Shown here: one piece after another, positions 37,421-46,311 of the stretch
Numbering within the stretch: position 1 is the stretch's first letter
How the letters are laid out: the number at the start of each line of letters is the position of its first letter
From: Saccharothrix luteola
GTDB lineage: Bacteria > Actinomycetota > Actinomycetes > Mycobacteriales > Pseudonocardiaceae
Assembly: GCF_020859565.1 (NCBI RefSeq)
Contig: NZ_JAJHUO010000002.1
Span: 1 to 64,000, forward strand
Direction of reading: 5' to 3'
Length of the DNA: 64,000 bases
The notes under the pieces: model-generated
Databases searched by the model: none
The model's input: the letters and a program-made list of their open reading frames with translations, nothing else
What the model was told of the DNA's origin: nothing
Made by a program: the position numbers and the translations under genes

Positions 37421-38220
37421 TCAAGAGGTGACGGCCACGCCTTCAGGCGACTTGCCGACGGTGAACGGTGTTGCGGGCTTGCCGTTCTTGGCGTTGATCA
37501 CCGACACGGTGTCTGATCCCGTGTTGGTGATGTAGACGAAGCTGTCGTCGGGCGCCGCCGCGGAGCCCTCGGGCATGCGCTGGACCTTGACGACCTCGAT
37601 GGGCCTGCCGGTGGGTCCCAGGACGCTGACGATGTTCGAGCCGGTGTTGGCGACGTGCACCCGGCCGCCCGGGGTGACCGAGACGCCGAGGGGCGCGTCG
37701 CCGACCTTGGTGGTGCGGCTCGGGCGGTTGGTGTTGGTCTCGATGACGGTGACCGTGTCGCTGCCGGTGTTGGCCGCGTAGAGGCGCGCGCCGTCGCGGC
37801 TGATGGCGATGCCGGCCGGGAAGACGCCGGCCGGGATGGTCCCGACGGCCGTCTGCGAGCGGGTATCGATGACCGTGACGCTGTCGCCGCCGTTGGTTGG
37901 TCACGTACACCCGGGAGCCGTCGGGGCCGGCGACCGCGCTGTGCGGGAACCGGCCGACGGGGATGGTCTTCACGGGAGTGTTGGTCGCGGTGTCGATGAC
38001 CGTGACGTCGTCGCGGCCGAAGTTGGTGACGTAGGCGTGGGTGGGTGTGGCGGCGACGCCGAAGGGGTTGGGCCCCACGGGCACGGTGGCGATGACCGCG
38101 AGGGTCCGGGTGTCGATCACCGAAACGGTGTTCGAGGACTCGTTGGTGATGTAGACGCGGTGCCCGGCCGGGTGGGCGCCGACACCGGCGCAGGCACAAC
38201 GCAGGTCAGCACCATGTCCT
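37421..38220 (-). pseudogene. YVTN beta-propeller repeat protein, frameshifted
   Basis: Minus-strand frames encode propeller repeats typical of YVTN surface proteins: YITNESSNTVSVIDTRTLAV, THAYVTNFGRDDVTVIDTAT, HVANTGSNIVSVLGPTGRPI and VYITNTGSDTVSVINAKNGK. A one-base insertion near 37893 (CCAACCAAC for CCAACAAC) shifts the frame in the middle of a repeat. The start and any signal peptide are also lost near 38220. Apart from that base, the repeats are well preserved, so the loss may be recent, or it may be a sequencing error. Confidence 0.75.
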
Positions 38221-38292
38221 GGTCGCGTTGATACCGGTCAGGCAATCGTGATGAGGAAAGGAAATTCCTTGAAAACCGCGACAAATCAGATG

Positions 38293-39169
38293 AGATCGCG
38301 TCTCACGTGGCCAGTTTCGTAAGTCGTTTGAAGCAGTTCAGCGTTGCGGCGAGGGTAAGGAAGCCGCAGTAGTTGTCGGCGTGGCGTTCGTAGCGGATGG
38401 TCAGGCGGCGGTAGCCGGTCAGCCACGAGATGGTGCGTTCGACGACCCAGCGGTGTCGGCCGAGCCGTTCGGAGGAGTCGATGCCCTTTCGGGCGATGCG
38501 CGGGATGATGCCGCGTTGGCGTAACCATCGGCGGAGGTCGTCGATGTCGCAGGCCTTGTCCGCGTGCAGCTTCGCGGGCCGGAAGCGGCGCGGACCTCGC
38601 CGTGAGCGGATGCGCGGGACGGCCATCAGCATGGGCTTGAGTGCCTGGCTGTCGTGCAGGTTCGCCGCCGACACCCCGACGACCAACGGCAGCCCGGCGC
38701 GGTCGGACACCACGTGGATCTTCGAACCGGGCTTGCCGCGGTCAACCGGGATCGGGCCGGTCATGTCGCCCCCTTTTCGCCCGGATCGATGCGGCGTCCA
38801 GGATCGCCCGCGACCAGTCGACCTCGCCCCGCGACCCGGACTCGTCCAGCACGGCGGCCTGATGCAACCGCCGCCACACCGCGGCCTTGGTCCACTCGGT
38901 GAACCTGCGGTGCGCGGTCGGCACGGTCACACCGAACAACGGCGGCAACTCCCGCCACCCGCACCCACTGGTCAGCACGTAGACGATCGCGGTGAACACC
39001 GCTCGATCGTCCACCGACGCCGTTCCGCCACCCTATGGACGCGCCCTGAACTTCGGAATCAACGGCTCCGCCAACACTCACAGCTCATCGGGCACCAACC
39101 GCAACGACAACCGATCAACCACAGACGAAGATCATGGCACAACGTTCACCGCCACGTGAGACGTGGTCT
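38293..39169 (-). mobile_element. IS5-type element with 19-bp terminal inverted repeats (decayed)
   Basis: The left end AGATCGCGTCTCACGTGGC (38293-38311) matches the reversed right end (39151-39169) in 17 of 19 positions. The 877-bp element holds a two-frame transposase on the minus strand. Its right end carries an IS4 insertion one base away. Confidence 0.8.
38303..39085 (-). pseudogene. IS5-type two-ORF transposase with nonsense mutations
   Basis: OrfA reads VLAEPLIPKFRARP, DDRAVFTAIVYVLTSGCGWR and ELPPLFGVTVPTAHRRFTEW. OrfB (38303-38764) reads KIHVVSDRAGLPLVVGVSAA, LHADKACDIDDLR and WVVERTISWLTGYRRL, the catalytic half. The two overlap at GCGAAAAGGGGGCGAC, a slippery run suited to programmed -1 frameshifting in this IS family. 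Two in-frame stops near the OrfA start (TGA where Trp is expected, TAG where Gln is expected) indicate that this copy is inactive. Confidence 0.8.
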
Positions 39170-39174
39170 AAGGG

Positions 39175-40696
39175 CAATACCGGTGACTTAAGGCTTGATC
39201 GGGTAGGTTGTGGGTTCTGGAGGTGTCTGGATGCCACGGCCTGGGCAGGTGAAGCCCGAGACGGATGCGCGGTTGTCGGATCGGATCGCGATCGGGTTGT
39301 TGACCAGGTCGTTTCCGCCTGAGTTGGTGGATCGGGTGATCGTCGAGACCGGGCGGGAGGGGCAGCGTGACCGGCTGTTGCCGCCGCGGGTGGTGGTGTA
39401 CTTCGTGCTGGCGATGTGCTTGTTCTCCGGTCAGGGCTATGAAGAGGTGGCCCGGTTGTTGACCGAGGGCCTGTCGTGGGCGGCGCGGTGGTCCAAGCCG
39501 TGGCGGGTGCCGAGCACGGCGGCGATCTCCCGGGCTCGGGTCAAGCTGGGCCCGGCGCCGTTGAAGGCGTTGTTCGAGCAGGTCGCGATGCCGTTGGCGG
39601 GGCCGACCACGCGTGGGGCGTGGTATCGGAGCTGGCGGGTGCTCGCCGTCGACGGCACGACGTTCGACGCGCCCGACACGCCGGAGAACACGGAACGGTT
39701 CGGTCGGCCGGGCAGCGGCAGGGCGGCGGCGCGGGGTGATCGGGCGGCGTTTCCGCAGGTGCGGGTGGTGGCGGTGGCCGAGTGCGGCACCCACGCGATC
39801 GTCGCGGCCACGCTGGGCCCGATCACCAAGGCCGAGGCCACCCTGGCCCACGACCTGTTCCCCGGCCTGGGCGCGGGCGATCTGGTGATCGCCGACCGGG
39901 GGTTCGCCGGACTGCCGTTGTGGCGGGCCGCGTCGACGAACGGCGCGGACCTGTTGTGGCGGGTGCGCGCCAACATCGTGCTGCCGGTGCGGGAAGAGCT
40001 GCCCGACGGGTCGTATCTGTCGGAGATCGTGGCCACCGACGACCACTACCGCCGCAAAGATCCGGTGACCGTTCGGGTCGTGGAGTACACACTGGACGAT
40101 CCCGCACGCCCCGAACACGACGCGCCCTACCGGTTGATCACCACGATCCTCGACCACCGCGGGGCCCCGGCGAAGGAGTTGGCGGCGTTGTACTGCCAAC
40201 GCTGGGAGATCGAGACCGCGCTCGACGAACTCAAGACCCACCAACGCGGCCCCGGACAGGTGCTGCGCTCCCGCTCGCCCGACGGCGTCGAGCAGGAGAT
40301 CTGGGCACACCTGCTGGTGCACCACGCGATCCGGGCGCTGATGCACACCGCCGCCACCGACGCTGGCCTCGACCCCGACCGGCTCTCGTTCATCCGCAGC
40401 CTGCGCCTGGCCCACCGCCAGACCACCGCGCAGGCCGCCTTTTCCCCCTGACCGATTAGCCCACGCCCTGCTCGACGGCATCCGCGAGATCCTCGCCCGA
40501 CTCCTGCCGAAACGGCGATTCCGCAGCAACCCCCGCGTGGTCAAACGCAAAATGTCCGGCTACAAACTCAAACGCTCCCAGCACCGGACCTGTCTACAGC
40601 CCACCCGCGACCCCGCCGAGGCAGTCCGGATCGCACCGCACTACCGCACCGTCTCCGCCAACAAGCAGCGCAAACCTCTCTAAGTCACTGGTATTG
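39175..40696 (+). mobile_element. IS4-family element with perfect 10-bp target duplication
   Basis: The ends CAATACCGGTGACTT (39175-39189) and, inverted, CAATACCAGTGACTT (40682-40696) match in 14 of 15. GGTCTAAGGG is duplicated exactly at 39165-39174 and 40697-40706. The 1522-bp element inserted at the right tip of the IS5-type element and ends 144 bp before the kinase start. The intact duplication indicates a recent insertion. Confidence 0.92.
39231..40683 (+). CDS. IS4-family transposase (C-terminal frameshift)
   Basis: The ATG at 39231 opens a transposase with the IS4 catalytic plan: LAVDGTTFD (first Asp), LVIADRGFAG (second Asp) and YCQRWEIETALDELK (the Y-R-E-K signature with catalytic Glu). 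The main frame stops at 40451 after 406 residues. The normal tail (RLAHALLDGIREILARLLPK, RRFRSNPRVVKRKMSGYKLK) continues in another frame to the TAA at 40681-40683. The slip lies at CTTTTCCCCC near 40440, so it may be a homopolymer sequencing error or a real late frameshift. The catalytic core is complete. Confidence 0.85.
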
Positions 40697-40839
40697 GGTC
40701 TAAGGGGCAGGACGATTTTTTCAAGAGATTTGAACCCCGTCAGCCTTGAACAACGATCCGGAATACCGCTCCGAACAGTCGCGAACCTCCACCGTTCGGG
40801 CGAGTGCACATACCTCCGGAGAGTCACTAGTCTGATTCG

Positions 40840-42597
40840 GTGCGTAGTGGGGAAGTCGTAGCCGGTCGGTACCGGGTCGGGGACGTCATCGGTGCGGGCG
40901 GCATGGGAAAGGTCTGGCAGGCCACCGACCTCGAACTACGCCGGGCGGTGGCTCTCAAGGAGACCAGCACCGGCGACGAGGAGGAGATCCGCCGTGAGGC
41001 CAGGATCGGAGCGGGGCTGCACCACCCCAACGTGGTCTCGGTCTTCGACGTGGTCGAGGAGGGCGACCGGCGGTGGTTGGTCATGGAGTACCTGCCGGCG
41101 CGCAGCCTTGCCGAGATGATCCGGGAGGACGGCCCGATCTCCCCGAGCCGCGCGGCCCGTGTCGGCGCGCAGATCGCTACCGCGCTGTCCGCAATGCACG
41201 CCAAGGGCATGGTGCACCGGGATGTCACGCCGGGCAACATTCTCGTCACCGACGACGGCACGGCGAAGCTGATCGACCTCGGCATCACGACGTGGGACCA
41301 GGTCACGCGGACCGGGACCCAGCAGAACACCGGGACTCCCGCCTACATGGCCCCGGAGGTGCGCGATGGCCACCGCGTCACGTCGGCTGCCGACGTGTAC
41401 TCGCTGGGAACCACGCTGGCGGCTGCCGTCAAGGGCCACGACCAGGCGAACGGACGCTTCGCGGACCTCCTGGCCAGGCTGACCGAGCCGAGCCCGTCCC
41501 GCCGGCCCACCGCGGACGAGGCAGCGAAGCTCCTCGCGAGATCCTGCGGGCGGCGGCCCACCCGAGGCGTGCTGGTGGGTGCAGGTGTCGGCATGGTCGC
41601 GGTGCTGGTCGCCGCCGTTGTGGTTCTCGTACGCGATTCGGACAGGCCGAGCGCCGTGGCCGATGCGCCGGGCTCGTCCCGCCGCGCCGCCCCACCCGGC
41701 GGCGACGGCAAGCTGCTGTACGGCGTTGGCGACCAGCTCAACTCCGTGCTGGCGAGCGAATTGGTGCGGGACACCCCGGTCCGTATGTTGACCACTACCT
41801 ACCACAAGCCCAGCGACCTGTCGAAAATGACACCCTGGGGCGACGCCGCGGTACCCGAGGCCTATGCGGAGGGCTACGCATTGCACCTGATCGTGTCGGA
41901 CTGGGAGGTCGACGATCCTGAAATCAGTGTCACCACCGCGCACGGCGTCGGCTGCGGCCGGGCCTACGTGCTGACTTCCGATTTCCCTCGGCACATGCGC
42001 TCCCTCGCGCGCATCTTCGCCGGGCAGGTCGACGGTCCGCCCCTCTACGTCACCGTGTTCCAGGACGTCAACAAGATGGGGTGTAAGGACGGGTACTACG
42101 CCGACGAAGCCTCGAGCACGGCGTACTACAAGGCGTTGAAGGACCGTTACCTCGAGGTCTTGCGGATCTTCCACGAAGAGGCGCCCAACTCGCGGGTGGC
42201 GCTGGGCTGGGACGCGTGGCAGGCCAGGAACGACGACCCGAGAATGGGTTACGGTCGGTCCATGTTCAGCCACTTCGCCGACGTGCTGGCGGCGTCGGAC
42301 TTCCAGTCCGTCATCGCCAAGGAGCCGCTGGGCAATGTGGACGACGTGCGGCAATCCGTCCGCATCCTCGGCGAGTACGGCCCGGTCATGGTAGCCGCCT
42401 ATGGCAACAAGAGAACGGACAACGTCGCCGACGGGGAGGTTCGGGCGCTGCTGTCCGACGTGTCGATCGCCGAACTCACCGGGTATGGCCTGTTCGCCTG
42501 GAACTTCAACTCCGAGGGGGTGCTGTCCAGGGCGGGCAGGCCGACCCTCGACTTCGTCAAGGACGTCGTGCGCCGGACTGGACGGGAACCGCGGTAG
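40840..42597 (+). CDS. Membrane Ser/Thr protein kinase with glycosidase-like extracellular domain
   Basis: A 585-residue type I kinase. Residues 1-235 are a Hanks-type kinase: IGAGGMGKVW (P-loop), VALKET (Lys), HRDVTPGNIL (catalytic Asp), LIDLGI in place of DFG, and GTPAYMAPE (activation segment). The region after APE is shortened. One transmembrane helix lies at about 241-264 (VLVGAGVGMVAVLVAAVVVL). The 310-residue outside part reads like a TIM-barrel glycosidase (LLYGVGDQLNSVLASELV, PLYVTVFQDVNKMGCKDGYY, NSRVALGWDAWQARNDD, YGLFAWNFNSEG) and not like PASTA repeats. This suggests polysaccharide sensing. The GTG start at 40840 is weakly supported, with GGAGAG distant. An IS4 element ends 144 bp upstream. 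Confidence 0.85.
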   Translation: MRSGEVVAGRYRVGDVIGAGGMGKVWQATDLELRRAVALKETSTGDEEEIRREARIGAGLHHPNVVSVFDVVEEGDRRWLVMEYLPARSLAEMIREDGPISPSRAARVGAQIATALSAMHAKGMVHRDVTPGNILVTDDGTAKLIDLGITTWDQVTRTGTQQNTGTPAYMAPEVRDGHRVTSAADVYSLGTTLAAAVKGHDQANGRFADLLARLTEPSPSRRPTADEAAKLLARSCGRRPTRGVLVGAGVGMVAVLVAAVVVLVRDSDRPSAVADAPGSSRRAAPPGGDGKLLYGVGDQLNSVLASELVRDTPVRMLTTTYHKPSDLSKMTPWGDAAVPEAYAEGYALHLIVSDWEVDDPEISVTTAHGVGCGRAYVLTSDFPRHMRSLARIFAGQVDGPPLYVTVFQDVNKMGCKDGYYADEASSTAYYKALKDRYLEVLRIFHEEAPNSRVALGWDAWQARNDDPRMGYGRSMFSHFADVLAASDFQSVIAKEPLGNVDDVRQSVRILGEYGPVMVAAYGNKRTDNVADGEVRALLSDVSIAELTGYGLFAWNFNSEGVLSRAGRPTLDFVKDVVRRTGREPR

Positions 42598-42659
42598 ACT
42601 TTCCGGCCCGTCAAACGAAACGTAACGCTGGAGAAGCATCGAAGGATCAGCCCAGCGGC

Positions 42660-42777
42660 TCCGAAGCTGCGGATCGCACTGCGGACGGCCAAGCGGCGAG
42701 GTCTGGTCGACGTAGTCGTCAACGGCATCCTGATCCGATCAACCGCATCGACGCCGACCTGTGCCGCTCGAAAGTCA
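42660..42777 (+). pseudogene. IS5-type transposase fragment
   Basis: Short frames read AKRRGLVDVVVNG and PDPINRIDADLCRSK, which resemble the ILDGTLVPIDR segment of IS5-superfamily transposases with a frameshift. The fragment is cut by the IS630 element at 42778. Confidence 0.35.
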
Positions 42778-43875
42778 TTGAGCCGAAATCACTCGGTTGC
42801 CTACACGATGGCGTAGCGGACGTGGCGTGTCTGGAAGTAGCCGAGGACGATATGCGGCCGGCGTCGGTGCAGGAAGCGGCGTGTTCTTTGGGCAAGCCTG
42901 TCGGCGGTGTGGGCAGGAGGCGTTGACGTTGCGTTTGAGGCGGTGTTGAGCAGCTCATCCGGGTTGGGCTCGGGGCTGTAGGCGGGCATCAGGTGCAGTT
43001 CGACGGGGTTGACGTTGGCCTCCAGCCAGGTGCGGGCGGCCTTGCTGCGGTGGACCGGGTGCCGGTCCGCGATGACGTGCACCTTCCGACCGGCCTGGCG
43101 TGCCACGCGATCGAGGAACGTGGTGAAAACCGGTGCGGTGAAACGGCCGGTGAACACGGTGAACCACAACGCGCCCCTCGGGGCCACGGCGGACATCACG
43201 TTGACCCGCAGTCGTTTCCCGGTCACCCGTACCACCGGCGTCCGCCCCTTGGTCGCTCGGGAACGGCCCGGCCCGGCGGCGTCCGGGCGCAGTCCGCACT
43301 GGTCGACCCACGCGATCACCGCACCCTCGGCCTTCGCCCGTGTCTCGATCGCCGGGTACTGCTCGTCGAGCCAGGCCCGTACCGCGGCCGGTCGCTGCCC
43401 GTAAGTATTGCGGGCGGGGCGTTGCGGGGTGAGCCCGTGTCGGCGCAGCCACAACCCGACACCCTGCTCGGTCATCACCACGCCGACGACCAGCCTGATC
43501 GGTTCGACCACCGCCTGACGGGTCCACAACGGGCCGCCGATCAGCAACTCCTCGGGCGTGTAGTCGGCCATCGCCGCGAACAGCGTGCCCCGCTCCTCGT
43601 CGCCGATCAGCTCGGCCGGCCCGGGACGACGCCCTTGCCGCACCGCCAGTCCCTCGCACCCCTCCCGGAGATAGGCGCGCCACCAGGTGCCCACCGACCG
43701 TTCGGACACCCCGAACACCCCGGTCGCCTGCCGGTAACTCTCCACCCTGCCCGACTCCAGCGCGGCCACCACACGCAATCGCAGCACCTCGCGCTCCGCC
43801 GGCGACAGCCGACGCGCGTTCTCCACCTCGATCGCGAGTGATCAACTTACAGGTAAGGGATCACTTTCGGTTCAA
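42778..43875 (-). mobile_element. IS630-family element
   Basis: The ends TTGAGCCGAAATCACT (from 42778) and, reversed, TTGAACCGAAAGTGAT (from 43875) are imperfect inverted repeats. The 1.1-kb element holds one transposase gene on the minus strand. A TA lies just outside the right end and CA outside the left, consistent with a TA target later mutated on one side. Confidence 0.75.
42801..43826 (-). CDS. IS630-family transposase
   Basis: A 341-residue transposase starting at the GTG 43826. The N-terminal helix-turn-helix reads QATGVFGVSERSVGTWWRAY. The catalytic triad is in IAWVDQCGL, VIADRHPVHRS and PEPNPDE. Just after the catalytic Glu, 13 residues (LNTASNATSTPPA) replace the expected LNADLKRNVNASRA: a one-base and a two-base deletion cancel each other, so the frame is restored. 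Truncated relatives lie at 21272, 31580 and 32715. It may be functional, but the altered loop is close to the active site. Confidence 0.85.
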   Translation of the reverse strand: MENARRLSPAEREVLRLRVVAALESGRVESYRQATGVFGVSERSVGTWWRAYLREGCEGLAVRQGRRPGPAELIGDEERGTLFAAMADYTPEELLIGGPLWTRQAVVEPIRLVVGVVMTEQGVGLWLRRHGLTPQRPARNTYGQRPAAVRAWLDEQYPAIETRAKAEGAVIAWVDQCGLRPDAAGPGRSRATKGRTPVVRVTGKRLRVNVMSAVAPRGALWFTVFTGRFTAPVFTTFLDRVARQAGRKVHVIADRHPVHRSKAARTWLEANVNPVELHLMPAYSPEPNPDELLNTASNATSTPPAHTADRLAQRTRRFLHRRRPHIVLGYFQTRHVRYAIV

Positions 43876-44004
43876 TAGTGCTTGGGGGACAGCGCGGTGA
43901 GGTCTTCACGGCTTCGATGGCGGGCGTCGCCGAGGACGGTGTCGGGAGAGGCGGTGAACCGGCTGGCCCGGTCGGATCGGAGGGCGGTTGCCCGGCGGGC
44001 GTCC

Positions 44005-44057
44005 GAGTCGATCGAAGATCAGGTACGGCAGTCGTGACGCCACACCTCACGATCATG
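44005..44057 (-). repeat. Scar of the leader of the rve-type IS at 60.4 kb
   Basis: On the minus strand this stretch (CATGATCGTGAGGTGTGGCG onward) matches 60453-60505, the leader and first codons of the integrase-type transposase, with few differences. It is a 53-bp footprint with no gene. Confidence 0.55.
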
Positions 44058-44068
44058 TCCTCGTGTTC

Positions 44069-44099
<31 letters not shown>

Positions 44100-44128
44100 C
44101 GCAGCTCGGTGCATCGTGACCCGAGGAC

Positions 44129-45493
44129 TCAGTAGTAGACGCGGACCCAGTCGACCTCGAACACCGCGGGCCGCAGGCCGCCGGCACCGGTGAAGTTGTC
44201 CAGCTGGATGTTGAGGTGGCCCGACGGCATGGCCTGGATGTCCGTCCGGCCGTCCGGGCCTGCGCCGCCGGACAGGCGGAACCACTCGACGCCGTCGACG
44301 TAGCCGACGAGCGCGGTGGGGCTCCACTCGAAGGCGAAGTTGTGCCACTGGGTCATGTCGACCGGGCAGATCTCGCGGTAGACCTTGTTGTCGTTCGGGC
44401 TCTTCGGGTAGTGCAGGAACGCCGACAGGCACTGTTCGTCGGGGTTCGAGTACTCCACCCAGTCGTACTCGCCGTCGATCAGCCGCTTCCCCGAGGTCGG
44501 CCAGATCAGGTGCAGCGGGTGGTAGAGGCCGCCGGAGGCGCCGGTATTGCGCGAGCGGGACCGGATCTCCCACTTGCCGTACTGGCGGTCCAGCTTCTGC
44601 CTGAGCCAGCCGGTGTCGCCGTTGGCCTCACCGGTCATGGTCATGATCCCGCCGGCCACCGCGGAGTTCTTCGCGCAGCGCCTGCCGTTGCCTGCGTGGC
44701 CTTCCCAACAGCCCTGCGTGCCGCCCACCGTACCGCTGGGCGTCGCCCACTTGGTCGGGTCGACCGGGCCCGTGTAGTCGAACTCGTCCGAGATCGGCTG
44801 CGGCGTACCCCAGCCGTAGCGGACGGCTGCCTGCGTCTGGCCTCCGGGCTGGGTCGTCGTAGTGGTGGTGCTCGTCGTGCTCGGGCTGGTGGTCGTCGGC
44901 TCTGTGGTGATGGGCGCGGTTGCGCCGACCCGGTAATCGCATGCGGTCGCCCGGAAGCTCGCACCGGCGGCGGTGTACTCGTGGTCGCTGAGCACGTTGG
45001 CCCGCACCGCGCCGGGCGGCGCGGTCAGGTCGGCGGCGACACGGGTCCAGCCGGACGCAGGCAAGGACACCCACGGACCGTCGATGTGGCCCAGGTACCC
45101 GCTGTTGTCGCCCTCTGGCGTGGAGTACCAGTCGACCTCGACGCGGGCGCGACCGGCTTGGGTGGCGGCGACGTCGTAGCCGAATGTCCACCGCTCGCCC
45201 GCCCTCACCGGCTGCTGCGGCAGGTAGAGCGACGGGGTCGCCACCGGATTGTTCTGCTGCACATAGGCGAACCTCGCCGTTTGGTGGTCGCTGACGGGTT
45301 CGCGGGTGGGAGTCGCACCCCTCAGTGGCCCCCACTCCGCCAGAGTCTTGTTCAGCACCGGGTTGTTGCATGTCGACACGTTCGTCCCGGTGCCGGCCGG
45401 GGGCTGCGCCACCGACACCCCGCCGAGCACCAGCGCGGTCGTGACACCCACGACGCCTCCGCCGAGGACCCATCGTCGTCGCTGAACGGCCAT
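44129..45493 (-). CDS. Secreted GH16 glycosidase with N-terminal binding module
   Basis: A 454-residue secreted enzyme. The ATG at 45493 is preceded by AAGGAGAGC and begins a signal peptide (VLGGGVVGVTTALVLGGVS). Residues about 40-190 form a beta-sandwich of carbohydrate-binding type. A Thr/Ser linker (TTTSPSTTSTTTTTT) follows, and the C-terminal 230 residues are a GH16 jelly roll with the catalytic ExDxxE in DGEYDWVEYSN (near 338-344). GH16 covers beta-1,3-glucanases, agarases, carrageenases and beta-1,3-galactanases; the subfamily cannot be fixed here. Two GGGACSGGTCCC boxes lie upstream (45820-45876). The neighbouring alginate lyase suggests an algal or marine-type polysaccharide set. Confidence 0.88.
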   Translation of the reverse strand: MAVQRRRWVLGGGVVGVTTALVLGGVSVAQPPAGTGTNVSTCNNPVLNKTLAEWGPLRGATPTREPVSDHQTARFAYVQQNNPVATPSLYLPQQPVRAGERWTFGYDVAATQAGRARVEVDWYSTPEGDNSGYLGHIDGPWVSLPASGWTRVAADLTAPPGAVRANVLSDHEYTAAGASFRATACDYRVGATAPITTEPTTTSPSTTSTTTTTTQPGGQTQAAVRYGWGTPQPISDEFDYTGPVDPTKWATPSGTVGGTQGCWEGHAGNGRRCAKNSAVAGGIMTMTGEANGDTGWLRQKLDRQYGKWEIRSRSRNTGASGGLYHPLHLIWPTSGKRLIDGEYDWVEYSNPDEQCLSAFLHYPKSPNDNKVYREICPVDMTQWHNFAFEWSPTALVGYVDGVEWFRLSGGAGPDGRTDIQAMPSGHLNIQLDNFTGAGGLRPAVFEVDWVRVYY

Positions 45494-45749
45494 GAACTGC
45501 TCTCCTTGTGGTCGTTGACGGTCATGACGGAGCATGGCGACCACCGCTGAACGCCTGCTGATCGCCGACGTACGTGCTCGGACCAGGCGAATCAGCGCGC
45601 GCTCTGCGCGTGGTCAGCTGTGGTCGCCAGGACGGCGCGTTCGAGGACCCGGATCGAGCACCGTCAGACCCTGGTGAGGCCCGCTGGAACGAGAGCTGTT
45701 GTGTGTTTCTGGTAAGCGCGCTCGCAGCGGTGAGCGCGCCCGAAGCACT

Positions 45750-45820
45750 GGCGGGGCCAGTCCAGGCTCTCGTGGTTGATCGGGCACCTTAGGTCCGACG
45801 ACAGTATGGGCAACCGCACC
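45750..45820 (-). repeat. Diverged copy of the FHA-gene promoter and first codons
   Basis: On the minus strand, CTGTCGTCGGACCTAAGG then ATCAACCACGAGAGCCTGG matches CTGTCGGCGGACCTAGGG and ATGAACCATGAGAGCCTGG at 59194-59237. The start codon has become ATC, and homology fades after about eight codons. It looks like a duplicated control region that now drives GH16. Confidence 0.55.
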
Positions 45821-45831
45821 GGGACCGGTCC
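45820..45831. promoter_or_regulatory. GGGACCGGTCCC palindrome upstream of GH16 (box 1)
   Basis: A perfect 12-bp palindrome, about 330 bp upstream of the GH16 start. Read on the minus strand, the following 34 bases align without gaps to those after the box at 59167-59178. Confidence 0.65.
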
Positions 45832-45864
45832 CCTGACTCGTCGAGCCTGTCCGCGAGAGCGCGT

Positions 45865-45876
45865 CGGGACGGGTCC
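45865..45876. promoter_or_regulatory. GGGACGGGTCCC palindrome upstream of GH16 (box 2)
   Basis: A near-perfect palindrome (one central mismatch), 45 bp from box 1. The pair mirrors the two boxes between the RHS and FHA genes, which are 50 bp apart. Confidence 0.65.
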
Positions 45877-46311
45877 CCTGCGCCGGCGGGTGCGTTCCGT
45901 CCAGACCGGGGCACCACTGCCTCGGGAACGGGCCGGCGTAAGGCGAGTGCAGAACGACAATGCGATCGACTCTGTCCGCGAGAGGGGAGCGGGCAGCGCC
46001 GACAGGATTCGATAGTGACTCGCAGGAATCGTCACGCGTTCGGCGACTGCCGCCGTGGAGGTTGTGAATCGAGGTAGGCGGGTCCCGGCACACCGCACCG
46101 ATTGGAATTGACCTGGGCCGACCATCGACACGCCGGGAAAGGACTTCGCCCTGACCGGGAGGTCGCCGCACCCGAGCCGGATAGGGGAGCTGACCGGCGA
46201 GCGGATACTGCGTGCTCAACGATCCGGTACCGCGGTCAGCCGGCCCGACGTCCCGGTCGCGCTGTCCATCGCCATCGGCAGGATGCTGGCCCTGACCGTT
46301 GACGGTCTCGG
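45877..46311. other. Gap between the GH16 control region and the PL7-PL6 stop
   Basis: No gene is seen. This is the downstream side of the alginate-lyase gene and the distal control region of GH16. Open frames here are biased shadows. Confidence 0.4.
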
